Source: [Clostridium] viride DSM 6836 (GTDB lineage Bacteria; Bacillota; Clostridia; Oscillospirales; Oscillospiraceae). Taken from it: a stretch of DNA of 64,000 nt. The notes under the pieces were generated by a model that worked only from the letters and a program-made list of their open reading frames with translations, did not search any database and had not been told where the DNA came from. The position numbers and the translations under genes are program-made. Positions 1-7,946 of this stretch are shown piece by piece. Numbering within the stretch: position 1 is the stretch's first letter; each line of letters begins with the position of its first letter. The DNA is taken from NCBI GenBank assembly GCA_000620945.1, contig JHZO01000004.1:186001-250000 (forward strand), written 5' to 3'.

Positions 1-417
1 TGCCGCAGCAGCCGAAATTTCTTTTTTGGGGGAGGCGAGGGAGCGTTTTGTTGCCGCTCGTGGTACTCCTCCATAAACAGCTCGTCTTTGATCTCCAATC
101 CACGTTCTCCGGCGAGACTTTCTAGGTGGTGCGTAAATTCATGGGAGAGGGTAAGCCAAAGCTCTTCCTCCCAATCCTCCTGCGTCCACTGTTCACGTTC
201 GGCCAGAGCCTCAAAGGAACCGTAATAAAGTTCAATGCGCCGACCAAGAGAATCGTGGCAGTAAGCGCCAAGCGTGAAAAGGTCTGGCTCGTCTTTTTGG
301 GAGTTTTCCTCTGGGTGAAGGAGAATCCCTCCGTTAAGCTCTCCATAAAATTCCTGTGGAAAGCGCTCGGCCATCTCCTCTAATCGAGATAGAACCTCCT
401 CGTAGGTAAGCATCATA
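1..417 (-). CDS. Small zinc metallopeptidase (HExxH zincin), 3' end beyond the window
   Basis: The frame is open from ATG 417 to the left edge of the window (139 codons seen), so the C-terminus is missing. A clear ribosome site (AGGAGTG) lies just upstream of the start. Residues 92-96 read HEFTH, followed by an acidic and Gly-rich stretch (ESLAGERGLEIKD), the arrangement found in the short clostridial metallopeptidase family with an HExxH zinc site. The N-terminal 60 residues are acidic and lack a signal peptide or membrane helix, so a cytosolic protein is expected. The tail seen here turns proline- and lysine-rich. The substrate is unknown. It is encoded in the same direction as the aldehyde dehydrogenase behind it, with a 26-base gap, so the two may be cotranscribed. 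Confidence 0.7.
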
Positions 418-443
418 AGGGGTTCACTCCTTTCCGATCCTGT

Positions 444-1823
444 TCAAGGGAGTAGTCGCCACAACAGCTTGCTCTTTGGTTTGGTGTAAGGAGCATATCG
501 AAGGGAAGGATCCAGACGGGTACCCCGCGTGAGCACACTTTTTCGGTGAGTAAAGGTCGCAAAACCAGCGGCTCCATGATAGGAGCCCATGCCACTCTCC
601 CCAACCCCACCGAAGGGAAGTTTGGGGCTGCTCAGATGTAGTATCGTATCGTTGATGCAACCACCACCGAAGGAGAGCTCCTGCATGACGCGCTGCTGGG
701 TCTTCTTGGATTGACTAAACAGGTAGAGCGCAAGAGGATGTGGGCGCGATCGGATCTCCTCCATCGCGTCATCCAATTTCTCATACGTTCGGACAGGAAG
801 AATGGGGCCAAAGATTTCCTCCTTCATGACGGCATCCGCCGGTAAGACCCCATCCAGAATCGTGGGGGAAATTTGCAGGGTGTCTCGATTTACTTCCCCC
901 CCAAAGTAGATGGTTTGGCGATCGAGGAGAGAACATAGGCGATCAAAGTGTCGCTGGTTCACGATGCGCCCATAATCGGAAGACTCCAGGGGATTGGTTC
1001 CGTACTGTAAGGCAATCTCCTTTCGAAGGGCTTCCAGAAGCTCTTCCTTCACGGATTCCTGCACCAGAAGATAGTCTGGTGCCACGCAAGTCTGACCGCA
1101 GTTTAAGAACTTGCCAAACACAATACGGCGCGCCGCCAAGGATAGATTCGCCGTTTCGTCCACCAAACAGGGACTTTTTCCGCCAAGCTCCAAGGTGACG
1201 GGAGTCAAGTGCGCAGATGCCTTTTTCATCACTAAGCGGCCAACCTCAGTGCCGCCGGTGAAGAAGATGTGGTCAAAGGATTGTTCAAGCAGGAACTGGG
1301 TTTCCGGCACGCCACCTGGGATAATGGTACAAAGGTCTTTTGGAAGGCACTCAGACAGCAGGTGGAATAACGCCTTTGCAGTCTTCGGAGCATATTCGCT
1401 GGGCTTAATGATCACCGTATTGCCAGCGGCAATGGCAGCAATGGCGGGAGCCAAGGCCAAAAGAACGGGATAGTTCCAAGGACTAATCACCAGCACACAG
1501 CCCAGCGGACAGGGGATAATCTGACCATAAGAAGGAAACTGGGAAAGGGAGAGGGACACCCGTTGAGGTTTGGCGAGGGAAGGCAGATGCTTGTCATAGT
1601 ACTGAATGTCCGCAAGAAGCATGGAAAGCTCGGAAACATACGCTTCGGTCTCGGATTTCCCCAAATCCTCGAACAGGGCAGCCAGTAACTCCGACTTTCT
1701 TGCCAAAATCCCGTCACGGAGACGGCGAAGTGCACTGCGCCGGAACGAAATTGACTTTGTTTTTCCACTTTGAAAATACGCGCGCTGAGAAGCGATTCTA
1801 TTCACAATTCGATCCTGATTCAT
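444..1823 (-). CDS. NAD(P)-dependent aldehyde dehydrogenase, ALDH3-like
   Basis: A 459-residue protein, the usual length of the short ALDH3-type enzymes. The general-base Glu lies in LELGGKSP (about residue 212) and the catalytic Cys in NCGQTCVAPD (Cys246). It would interconvert an aldehyde and a carboxylate; the substrate cannot be read from sequence. Its place beside the 4-hydroxybutyrate genes suggests an aldehyde of that route, such as succinate semialdehyde or butyraldehyde, but this is inference. I chose ATG 1823 over the in-frame ATG six codons earlier because GGAGGG sits seven bases before it. The gene follows a terminator that ends the abfD-nifU unit, so it probably has its own promoter near 1850-1890. 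Confidence 0.85.
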   Translation of the reverse strand: MNQDRIVNRIASQRAYFQSGKTKSISFRRSALRRLRDGILARKSELLAALFEDLGKSETEAYVSELSMLLADIQYYDKHLPSLAKPQRVSLSLSQFPSYGQIIPCPLGCVLVISPWNYPVLLALAPAIAAIAAGNTVIIKPSEYAPKTAKALFHLLSECLPKDLCTIIPGGVPETQFLLEQSFDHIFFTGGTEVGRLVMKKASAHLTPVTLELGGKSPCLVDETANLSLAARRIVFGKFLNCGQTCVAPDYLLVQESVKEELLEALRKEIALQYGTNPLESSDYGRIVNQRHFDRLCSLLDRQTIYFGGEVNRDTLQISPTILDGVLPADAVMKEEIFGPILPVRTYEKLDDAMEEIRSRPHPLALYLFSQSKKTQQRVMQELSFGGGCINDTILHLSSPKLPFGGVGESGMGSYHGAAGFATFTHRKSVLTRGTRLDPSLRYAPYTKPKSKLLWRLLP

Positions 1824-1919
1824 CCAATCCCTCCAAAACATTGTGGAATAATCTTGCTATTAGTGTAACACTTTACGGGCATTTCTACAAGATTGGAAGC
1901 AAAACATTGGAACCAAAAC

Positions 1920-1958
1920 AAAACTCCCGTTGGAAGAAATCCAACGGGAGTTTTGCGA
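1920..1958 (-). terminator. Intrinsic terminator after the NifU-like gene
   Basis: An 11-bp perfect stem (ACTCCCGTTGG and its complement) with a 7-base loop is flanked by A and T runs. It begins directly after the stop codon of the NifU-like gene at 1959 and has a T-rich tail when read on the minus strand. It separates the abfD-nifU unit from the aldehyde dehydrogenase. Confidence 0.85.
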
Positions 1959-2255
1959 TTAGGGAGAGGGGGAAGCAGTACGGGAGCGCGTCATCAATCT
2001 TTTGGCTTCCTCAATGAGGTCTGGAGATACCTCTTGCTCTAGGCTGACCCGGACCAGTTCCGGAACGGCCTGCTTTAGCTCTGCCTCAATGAGCGTCTCA
2101 TTGGTCATCAAAGCGGCCGGACAAGTGGAGCACTGCCCAAGCAGGCGCAAGTGGAGGACGCCATCTTCGTAGGAGAGAATCTCCGCGTCACCCCCGTGGG
2201 CACGCAAATGAGGACGTATGCGCTCCTCCAACAAAGTTTCGAATCGTTGCATCAT
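1959..2255 (-). CDS. NifU-like Fe-S carrier protein (C-terminal NifU domain)
   Basis: A 98-residue, single-domain protein matching the C-terminal domain of NifU/NfuA. The Fe-S binding pair is Cys42 and Cys45 in GQCSTCPAA, preceded by the family's HLRAHGGDAEIL stretch. Such proteins hold and pass on a [4Fe-4S] or [2Fe-2S] cluster to target enzymes in the cytosol. GGAGGG lies six bases before ATG 2255. The gene starts 24 bases after the stop of abfD and is followed by a terminator, so the two form one short operon. AbfD is itself a [4Fe-4S] enzyme, so dedicated cluster delivery to AbfD is a reasonable inference. The last 20 residues are charged and less conserved. Confidence 0.85.
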   Translation of the reverse strand: MMQRFETLLEERIRPHLRAHGGDAEILSYEDGVLHLRLLGQCSTCPAALMTNETLIEAELKQAVPELVRVSLEQEVSPDLIEEAKRLMTRSRTASPSP

Positions 2256-2279
2256 AAGAATCCCTCCTATACACGCGAA

Positions 2280-3731
2280 TTAATCTACAATGTGAGCGAT
2301 GGTTTTTGCCAGTTCCTTTTTATGCTCCAGGTTGCCTTGGCGGGCAATCATAACGCGTTGTGCCTGGGGAGAACCGGCGCCGTGCAAGGACTCGGTCAGG
2401 TAACCGACGGAAGCGGAACCCATGCAAAGGGTCTCGATGAGACGCAGGATGCGCATCCGATTCTCGGTCGATACGCTGGCATTGCCCATCAGATACTTGT
2501 TGACCCAAGGCCCGGTGAACTCGCCGTGCAGGTCAGCCTCGGAGGGAGCCGTTACCACGAAGCCACCAGCAATATCTTCTGCCAAACGAGCAATTTCATA
2601 CGGGAAGCGAGTGACGTTTTGCTTGCAAACATTCGCGAGCAGGAGGTCAATGAGATAGCTGCCCGAAGGTGTCTTAGTGCCCTCGGCGGAGCAGGCAATG
2701 CCGCAGGAGTACATGGTCTCATTCAGATGAATCATTTCAATGAGTTTATCCTTAATGTGGCTTGCCTTGGGAACACCGTTATAGTCGGCAACCAGAGCCG
2801 AAGCACCAATGAGGACGTCGCCAACGCCGACCTTACAGCCGCCGTAGCTCTGACGATGATAGCCGGAGAAACGTTCCACCAACATGGTGGCAAATTCCGT
2901 TTCACCATTCATAAAGATGCGGTCGTTGGGAACGAAGACGTCATCAAATACCACGAGGGCTTCCACGCCGCCGAACTCAACGTTTCCGACGTCCAGGCTG
3001 CTGTTTTCCAGCTTTCTGGTGTCGCAGCTTTGACGGCCGATGATGATGTAGATGCCTTCCGCATCGGTGGGCACGGAGAAGGAGACGGCATAATCCCGGT
3101 CCTCGGGGCTCATGGCAACGGTGGGCATGACCAGCACCTCGTGGGAGTTGCACATACCGGTCTGATGGGCTTTGGCTCCGCGCACCACGATGCCGTCGGG
3201 ACGGCGCTCCACCACACGCAGGTACATATCGGGATCGGGCTGCTTATGGGGGGGGAGGCTACGATCTCCCTTTGGATCCGTCATTGCACCATCCACCACC
3301 AGATCCTGCTTTTGGCACATGGCAACAAAGCGTCGGAAGTTTTCGTGATAGGAGGTGCCGTGGGCCTGGTCAATTTCAAAGGTAGTGCTAAACACGGCGT
3401 TAAAAGCGTCCATACCCACGCAGCGTTGGAAGCAGGAAGCGGTTTTCTGTCCGAGAAGACGCTGCATTTTCACCTTGTTCACCAAGTCCTGAGTGGACTC
3501 ATGAATGTGAGTAAACCGATTGACGCGCTCGCCCGTGAAGGGAGACATAGCCGTCATAAGCTCCTGGTGTTGGGGCATTTGTGCCATGTCATAGGTCATG
3601 CGGACGGAGTTGACGGAAGGGCTGAGAATGGGGTCGTCCACCGGGTTTTCCACCGGCTTGCCGAACATATACACCTTGAGGTTTAGTTTGCGCAGGCTCT
3701 CAATGTATTCTTTTCCAGTCATTAAAGACAT
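2280..3731 (-). CDS. abfD: 4-hydroxybutyryl-CoA dehydratase / vinylacetyl-CoA isomerase
   Basis: The 483-residue enzyme dehydrates 4-hydroxybutyryl-CoA to crotonyl-CoA using FAD and an unusual [4Fe-4S] cluster. All four cluster ligands known from Clostridium aminobutyricum are present with the right spacing: Cys100 and Cys104 (SCFQRC), His292 and Cys299 (HRQSYGGC). The N-terminus (GKEYIESLRKLN) is typical of the family. I start at ATG 3731 because AAAGGATG is well spaced for it; the earlier in-frame ATG overlaps that ribosome site. It is the first gene of a two-gene unit with a NifU-like carrier and lies divergent from a PucR-type regulator that is a good candidate for its control. With gabT and the 4-hydroxybutyrate dehydrogenase nearby it implies fermentation of 4-aminobutyrate or 4-hydroxybutyrate to butyrate-level intermediates. 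Confidence 0.97.
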   Translation of the reverse strand: MSLMTGKEYIESLRKLNLKVYMFGKPVENPVDDPILSPSVNSVRMTYDMAQMPQHQELMTAMSPFTGERVNRFTHIHESTQDLVNKVKMQRLLGQKTASCFQRCVGMDAFNAVFSTTFEIDQAHGTSYHENFRRFVAMCQKQDLVVDGAMTDPKGDRSLPPHKQPDPDMYLRVVERRPDGIVVRGAKAHQTGMCNSHEVLVMPTVAMSPEDRDYAVSFSVPTDAEGIYIIIGRQSCDTRKLENSSLDVGNVEFGGVEALVVFDDVFVPNDRIFMNGETEFATMLVERFSGYHRQSYGGCKVGVGDVLIGASALVADYNGVPKASHIKDKLIEMIHLNETMYSCGIACSAEGTKTPSGSYLIDLLLANVCKQNVTRFPYEIARLAEDIAGGFVVTAPSEADLHGEFTGPWVNKYLMGNASVSTENRMRILRLIETLCMGSASVGYLTESLHGAGSPQAQRVMIARQGNLEHKKELAKTIAHIVD

Positions 3732-3758
3732 AATGAACATCCTTTCTGTATGTCACGC

Positions 3759-3787
3759 TTGTTTTTCGTGAAAGTTATGGATAAAAT
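3759..3787 (+). promoter_or_regulatory. Candidate sigma-A promoter of the PucR-type regulator
   Basis: TTGTTT (3759-3764) and TAAAAT (3782-3787) are separated by 17 bases and lie about 35 bases before the regulator start. The same 90-base interval must also hold the abfD promoter on the other strand, for which I see no equally clear match. Confidence 0.55.
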
Positions 3788-3822
3788 AGTAGTAAAAGTA
3801 CAAACGGGGAAGGGTGAAGGCG

Positions 3823-5007
3823 ATGGCAACTTTGATGCTGGGAACCGTGTTTGAGGAAACCAAGTATAAATATCAACTAAAGCTCCTGGCCGGCAACGAG
3901 GGACTTCACCGTTCCCTGCGTTGGCTCTATTTTTCGGAAGATATCAGCAATGCCGAATTTCTTCGCGGCGGCGAGCTTATGGTGCTCACCGGCTATGGAT
4001 TGCAGGGGGAGGAATCACTATCCCACTTTCTCCGCATGCTCATCAGCCGAAATTGCTGTGGGGTTATCATCAACGTAGGTAAGTACATTTTTGAGGAAAA
4101 GATCCCGCAGGAAATCTTGGATCTTTGCAATGAGCATCAGTTTCCACTCATTACCATGCCTTGGAAGTTTCACCTCACCGACATTATACAGGAATACAGC
4201 CAACAAATCTTCTCCCGAACCCACGAGCAAGCTCGGATTAACGACATTTTTCAAAGGCTTTTGTTGGACTGTAAGCTCTGCTCTGACGAGGATCGGGCCA
4301 AACTGCTGGCGCACCACTTTGATCCGGATGGAACCTACTGCGTGGCGCGTTTCATTTGGCAGGCAAAGGGAGAGCAACGACCGCCGTCCACGCTGGAACG
4401 GGATTTGCATGTTTTAACGGAGAATCACTTGAACCAAGCAGGAACCCTTTGCTGCGGCTTTGTTTATCAGGATCAGTTGATTCTGGTGTTTCATGGACTC
4501 AGCGAGGGAATGGTAGAGGAACAGGTGGGGCAAATTGTGCAGCTTTGCGAAGCGAGTTTCCCGAACGTGAAGATTCTTTGTGGCGTCGGTTCCTCCCTGG
4601 TGGGGATTACTCAACTGTGCGAGAGCTATGCACGAGCGGGTCTTTCCTTGCAATGTGCCTTGGCGGGAAAAGGGAATGGGCAATCGTTTTCTAGGCTTGG
4701 GATTTATCAGCTCTTTTATACTTGCCACGATGCCCGCGTTCTCTCCCAGTTTACCGAGGTGCTGCGTCCCTTAGAAACCTATGATACCCAGTACGGCAGC
4801 CAGTTGGTGGAAACCTTACGCCTCTACCTTCGCTTTAGTGGCAGAGTGAATCAGGTTGCCGATGAGATGTATTGCCATCGCAACACCACGAACTATCGCA
4901 TCAAAAAGATTAAATCCTTGCTTGGAATGGACTTGGATGAACGAGAGACGATCTTTAAACTCCAAATGGCCTTTTATCTAAAGGAATACCAGAGTTTGCT
5001 GCCCTAA
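3823..5007 (+). CDS. PucR/CdaR-family transcriptional regulator
   Basis: A 394-residue cytosolic regulator. The N-terminal third matches the PucR ligand-sensing domain (LKLLAGNEGLHRSLRW, then the GGELMVLTG stretch). The middle resembles the degenerate GGDEF-like domain of this family. The last 60 residues carry the PucR-type helix-turn-helix (RVNQVADEMYCHRNTTNYRI). ATG 3823 is preferred to the GTG nine bases earlier because AAGG precedes it at proper distance. Members of this family switch on catabolic genes for purines, amino acids or 4-aminobutyrate. Its position between the abfD unit and the convergent gabT unit suggests it regulates both, with 4-aminobutyrate or a derivative as a plausible signal; that is inference. 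Confidence 0.85.
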   Translation: MATLMLGTVFEETKYKYQLKLLAGNEGLHRSLRWLYFSEDISNAEFLRGGELMVLTGYGLQGEESLSHFLRMLISRNCCGVIINVGKYIFEEKIPQEILDLCNEHQFPLITMPWKFHLTDIIQEYSQQIFSRTHEQARINDIFQRLLLDCKLCSDEDRAKLLAHHFDPDGTYCVARFIWQAKGEQRPPSTLERDLHVLTENHLNQAGTLCCGFVYQDQLILVFHGLSEGMVEEQVGQIVQLCEASFPNVKILCGVGSSLVGITQLCESYARAGLSLQCALAGKGNGQSFSRLGIYQLFYTCHDARVLSQFTEVLRPLETYDTQYGSQLVETLRLYLRFSGRVNQVADEMYCHRNTTNYRIKKIKSLLGMDLDERETIFKLQMAFYLKEYQSLLP

Positions 5008-5014
5008 AAGGAGC

Positions 5015-6367
5015 TTATAGAAGAGCCTGTATGGAGGCTTCTAAGATATCGAGACCAGCGGCCAGCTGCTCATCGGTCATGGTGAGCGGAGCCAGGAAGC
5101 GAATGACGTTTCCGTATGTACCTGCACTTTCAATCATGAGACCCCGACGGACCGCCTCTTGCACCAGATTGTTCACAAAGGCTGGGTTTGGCTGGCGGCT
5201 TTCGGGATCGATGACAAACTCAAGGCCAAGCATGCCGCCCAGTCCGCGGACATCGCCCACCACCGGATAGTTTTCTTGGAGGCGGAGAAAACGTTCCCTT
5301 GCCACCCTGCCAATCTCGGCAGAACGATCCGCCAGGTGATCTCGTTCCATCACTTCAATGACCTTCAAGGCAGCGGCACATGCAAGCGGGTTACCGCAAT
5401 AGGTTCCGCCGATGACCCCTCCGGGGACGGCTTCCATGATGTCCTCTCTTGCAACGATGGCAGACAGGGGGACACCAGCGGCAATGGACTTTGCGGTGAC
5501 TAGGATGTCCGGTGCGGCTCCTTCTGCTTTCCAGTAGTCCGAAGCAAACATCTTTCCCGTGCGGCAAAAGCCGGTCTGAACCTCATCGGCAATCAGCAGG
5601 ATGCCGTGCTGGTCACAGATGCTGCGCAGGGCCTTGACCCAAGGCAGGGGAGCCGGGATAAAGCCGCCTTCGCCCTGTAGGGGTTCCACCACAATGGCTG
5701 CGACCTGTTCCGGTGGAGTTGCTTCCTCAAAGACGCTCTGGATGCTCTCAAGGTAGTAGTCCAGTTCGCGCTCCTTGGGCAAGCCTTCGGGGTTCCGGTA
5801 GAGATAGGGGAACTTAGCACGATAGATTCCATCAGGGAAGGGGCCCATGCCCTTGGCATACGCTTTCTTCGCCGTCATGGACATGGTCAGCATGGTGCGT
5901 CCGTGGAAGGCACCGGAAAATACGATGATATTGGGACGCTTGGTGAAGGCTTTGGCTACCTTTACGGCGTTTTCGTTAGCCTCTGCGCCGGAATTGGCGA
6001 AGAAGGCTCTTTTTTTATCTCCTTGCACGGGGACAATGGAACAAAGCTTTTCCGCCAGCGCCACATAGCCTTCGTGAGTAACGATGTTAAACATGCCATG
6101 GAAGTACCGATCGGCCTGTTCTTTCACAGCTTCCACCACTTCGGGATGGGTATATCCGATGTTGAGCACCCCCACACCGCCGATCCAATCCAAGAATCGG
6201 TTTCCATCCACGTCTTCGATCATAGCACCTTCCCCCCGAGCAATGACGACGGGATAGGCACAGCGAATGGCGGAGGGAATGGCCGCACTGCGTCGTGCAA
6301 TTACGGCGGCTGCGTTGGGCCCTGGTAAGCTTTCGGTCTTAATTTCTGGCAATGCCTGACGTAGCAT
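5015..6367 (-). CDS. gabT: 4-aminobutyrate aminotransferase (class III, PLP)
   Basis: The 450-residue enzyme moves the amino group of 4-aminobutyrate to 2-oxoglutarate, giving succinate semialdehyde and glutamate. The class III signature is complete: NSGAEANENA for the cofactor phosphate, Asp261 in DEVQTGF and the Schiff-base lysine Lys293 in LVTAKSIAAGVP. ATG 6367 follows AGGAA at nine bases; the upstream in-frame GTG sits on top of that site. It lies 48 bases downstream of the 4-hydroxybutyrate dehydrogenase on the same strand, so the two act as an operon. Related enzymes use other omega-amino acids such as 5-aminovalerate, so exact specificity is open, but the neighbourhood strongly favours 4-aminobutyrate. 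Confidence 0.9.
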   Translation of the reverse strand: MLRQALPEIKTESLPGPNAAAVIARRSAAIPSAIRCAYPVVIARGEGAMIEDVDGNRFLDWIGGVGVLNIGYTHPEVVEAVKEQADRYFHGMFNIVTHEGYVALAEKLCSIVPVQGDKKRAFFANSGAEANENAVKVAKAFTKRPNIIVFSGAFHGRTMLTMSMTAKKAYAKGMGPFPDGIYRAKFPYLYRNPEGLPKERELDYYLESIQSVFEEATPPEQVAAIVVEPLQGEGGFIPAPLPWVKALRSICDQHGILLIADEVQTGFCRTGKMFASDYWKAEGAAPDILVTAKSIAAGVPLSAIVAREDIMEAVPGGVIGGTYCGNPLACAAALKVIEVMERDHLADRSAEIGRVARERFLRLQENYPVVGDVRGLGGMLGLEFVIDPESRQPNPAFVNNLVQEAVRRGLMIESAGTYGNVIRFLAPLTMTDEQLAAGLDILEASIQALL

Positions 6368-6414
6368 AGAGAACACTTCCTAACCTATATAGTTTGAGGC
6401 AGATGCGAGAGGGC

Positions 6415-7527
6415 TTAATAAAGGGAGCGATAGATGTTATAGACGGCAGCGTCGTCCAAAGGAACAAAGTTGTTGGCCATTAGGCGGGTCTGATTCTCGC
6501 GAACGGAATCGGTAAAGCTCTGAATCTCGGTTTCGGTCATGCCATACTCACGCAAAGGACGTTTCGGAATGAGTACATTCAGCAAGTCCTCCAAGTTGTC
6601 GTACACCGTATCCGGATGACAACCGAGGATGTCGGCCATAAAGGCGTTTAAGTGGGCGATTTCTCCATCGGTTCGGATGCTAAGGTATTTTTTCAAGACC
6701 CCGGTAAACATGGCATAGTTTGCCTCACCGTGAGGGACATGGTAGACGGCACCCAGGGGATAGCTCAGCGCATGGACAGCGGCGCATCCTGCGTTGCCAA
6801 AGGCGATCCCGGCATAGTTTGCCGCCAGCAAAAAGTCGGACAAAAGAGGAATTCTGGCTTCTTGACCCTGATCGCGAATGGTGAGAAAGCCCCGCAAGAT
6901 CATGTCAATGGCGCGGTAGCCAAAGAGCTTGCTCAGATCGCTGGCTTTCGGGGAAAGGCTAGACTCCACGGCGTGAACTAGAGCATCAATGGAGCTGGTT
7001 GCGAAAAATCGGAAGGGCAGACCTTCCAGCAGTTCCGGAATGAGAACCGCTTGATCCGCGAAGAGTGCCTCGTGGGCGAGCCCCTTCTTGGTTCCACGGC
7101 TTAGGAGGGCTAGGATGGAAATGTTCGTGACTTCGCTGCCGGTTCCGCAGGTGGTAGGAATTAGGATCAGTTCCTTCTCTTTCACGGGGGGAACCTTGCC
7201 GTCGAACAGATCCAAAAGGGAGCCATTCTGCTGCAATACTAAGAGCTTAGCAATGTCAAGCACGGCACCACCACCGATGCCGATCACGCGCCGGAAGTTG
7301 GAAGGTAGGTCATGCAAGATGGCATCCACCATCGCATCACTGGGTTCGCCACTTCCGTACTTTTCCTGAAAGATGACACAGCAGGGAAGGCTCATATTCC
7401 CAAAGAATGGGGTGAAGATGTACTCATTGGTTAAAATCAAATCGTTAGGCCCAAATTGAAAGTGTGAAGCAAGTTCCTTGCAATTACTCATTTGTATGAC
7501 CTTGGGTTTGATGGAAAATTCTTTCAT
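6415..7527 (-). CDS. NAD-dependent 4-hydroxybutyrate dehydrogenase (iron-type alcohol dehydrogenase)
   Basis: A 370-residue group III (iron-containing) alcohol dehydrogenase. The dinucleotide-binding GIGGGAVLDIAK and the CGTGSEVTN stretch are present, as are metal-site elements around SSIDALVHAVES and VPHGEANYAMF. The expected reaction is reduction of succinate semialdehyde to 4-hydroxybutyrate, as in C. aminobutyricum AbfH and C. kluyveri 4HbD. AAGGAGG precedes ATG 7527. Upstream on the minus strand TTGTTT and GATGAT spaced by 17 bases near 7570-7600 form a possible promoter. The gene is followed by gabT, so electrons and carbon flow pass directly between the two products. The substrate is assigned from context because this superfamily is broad. 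Confidence 0.85.
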   Translation of the reverse strand: MKEFSIKPKVIQMSNCKELASHFQFGPNDLILTNEYIFTPFFGNMSLPCCVIFQEKYGSGEPSDAMVDAILHDLPSNFRRVIGIGGGAVLDIAKLLVLQQNGSLLDLFDGKVPPVKEKELILIPTTCGTGSEVTNISILALLSRGTKKGLAHEALFADQAVLIPELLEGLPFRFFATSSIDALVHAVESSLSPKASDLSKLFGYRAIDMILRGFLTIRDQGQEARIPLLSDFLLAANYAGIAFGNAGCAAVHALSYPLGAVYHVPHGEANYAMFTGVLKKYLSIRTDGEIAHLNAFMADILGCHPDTVYDNLEDLLNVLIPKRPLREYGMTETEIQSFTDSVRENQTRLMANNFVPLDDAAVYNIYRSLY

Positions 7528-7709
7528 AAAGTCGCCTCCTTGTCCGTTAATTCTGTTGTTTTGATGGTATCATCTTAGCATGGGTTAGAAAAAAACAAAA
7601 TGGAGCGAAAGCCTAAATTTAGTCCTCTGGCTTGGTGCTAAGGCACAAAAGAGAAAACCAATGAATCGAGAGAATGTAGCAAAATGTGCGGATCGGGATC
7701 GCTGTGTGC

Positions 7710-7738
7710 TTGACAGGGGTACACACCAATGATATGAT
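7710..7738 (+). promoter_or_regulatory. Sigma-A promoter of the glycine cleavage operon
   Basis: A perfect TTGACA (7710-7715) and TATGAT (7733-7738) are 17 bases apart. Transcription should begin near 7745, which gives a leader of about 200 bases before gcvT. Confidence 0.9.
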
Positions 7739-7744
7739 GTGGAT

Positions 7745-7886
7745 AAATCAGAGCGAACGCATGGAACCGTAGGGGATGGAGAACAGCTTGTTTTATTGGG
7801 GCAACCGGAACCGAACATGAGGCGCCAAGGATGGAAATGTTTTCGGATTTTGACGGGAATGCACCAAAAAGGTGCATTCCCGTTTT
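7745..7886 (+). promoter_or_regulatory. Structured 5' leader of the gcv operon ending in an intrinsic terminator
   Basis: Between the promoter and gcvT lies about 110 bases of GC-rich RNA followed by a 12-bp perfect hairpin (CGGGAATGCACC and its complement, 5-base A loop) and TTTTATT at 7855-7886. A terminator inside the 5' leader means the operon is probably controlled by premature termination. The leader contains two short related stretches (GGAACCG followed by a GGATGG) but I could not fit it to the glycine riboswitch or another class known to me. No leader peptide of convincing quality is seen. The ligand or factor is therefore unknown. Confidence 0.65.
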
Positions 7887-7946
7887 ATTATTCGCAAAAG
7901 TGAACATCCTAGATGGATTGAGAATGAGGGTTGAAAGGGGTATTTC

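Noticed and set aside
2151-3686. A 511-codon open frame on the plus strand
   Set aside because: It lies opposite abfD, which has all its active-site residues; the composition is that of an antisense shadow.
7745-7850. Glycine riboswitch before gcvT
   Set aside because: I looked for the tandem aptamer core and its conserved purine-rich segments and did not find them; only the promoter and terminator can be supported.
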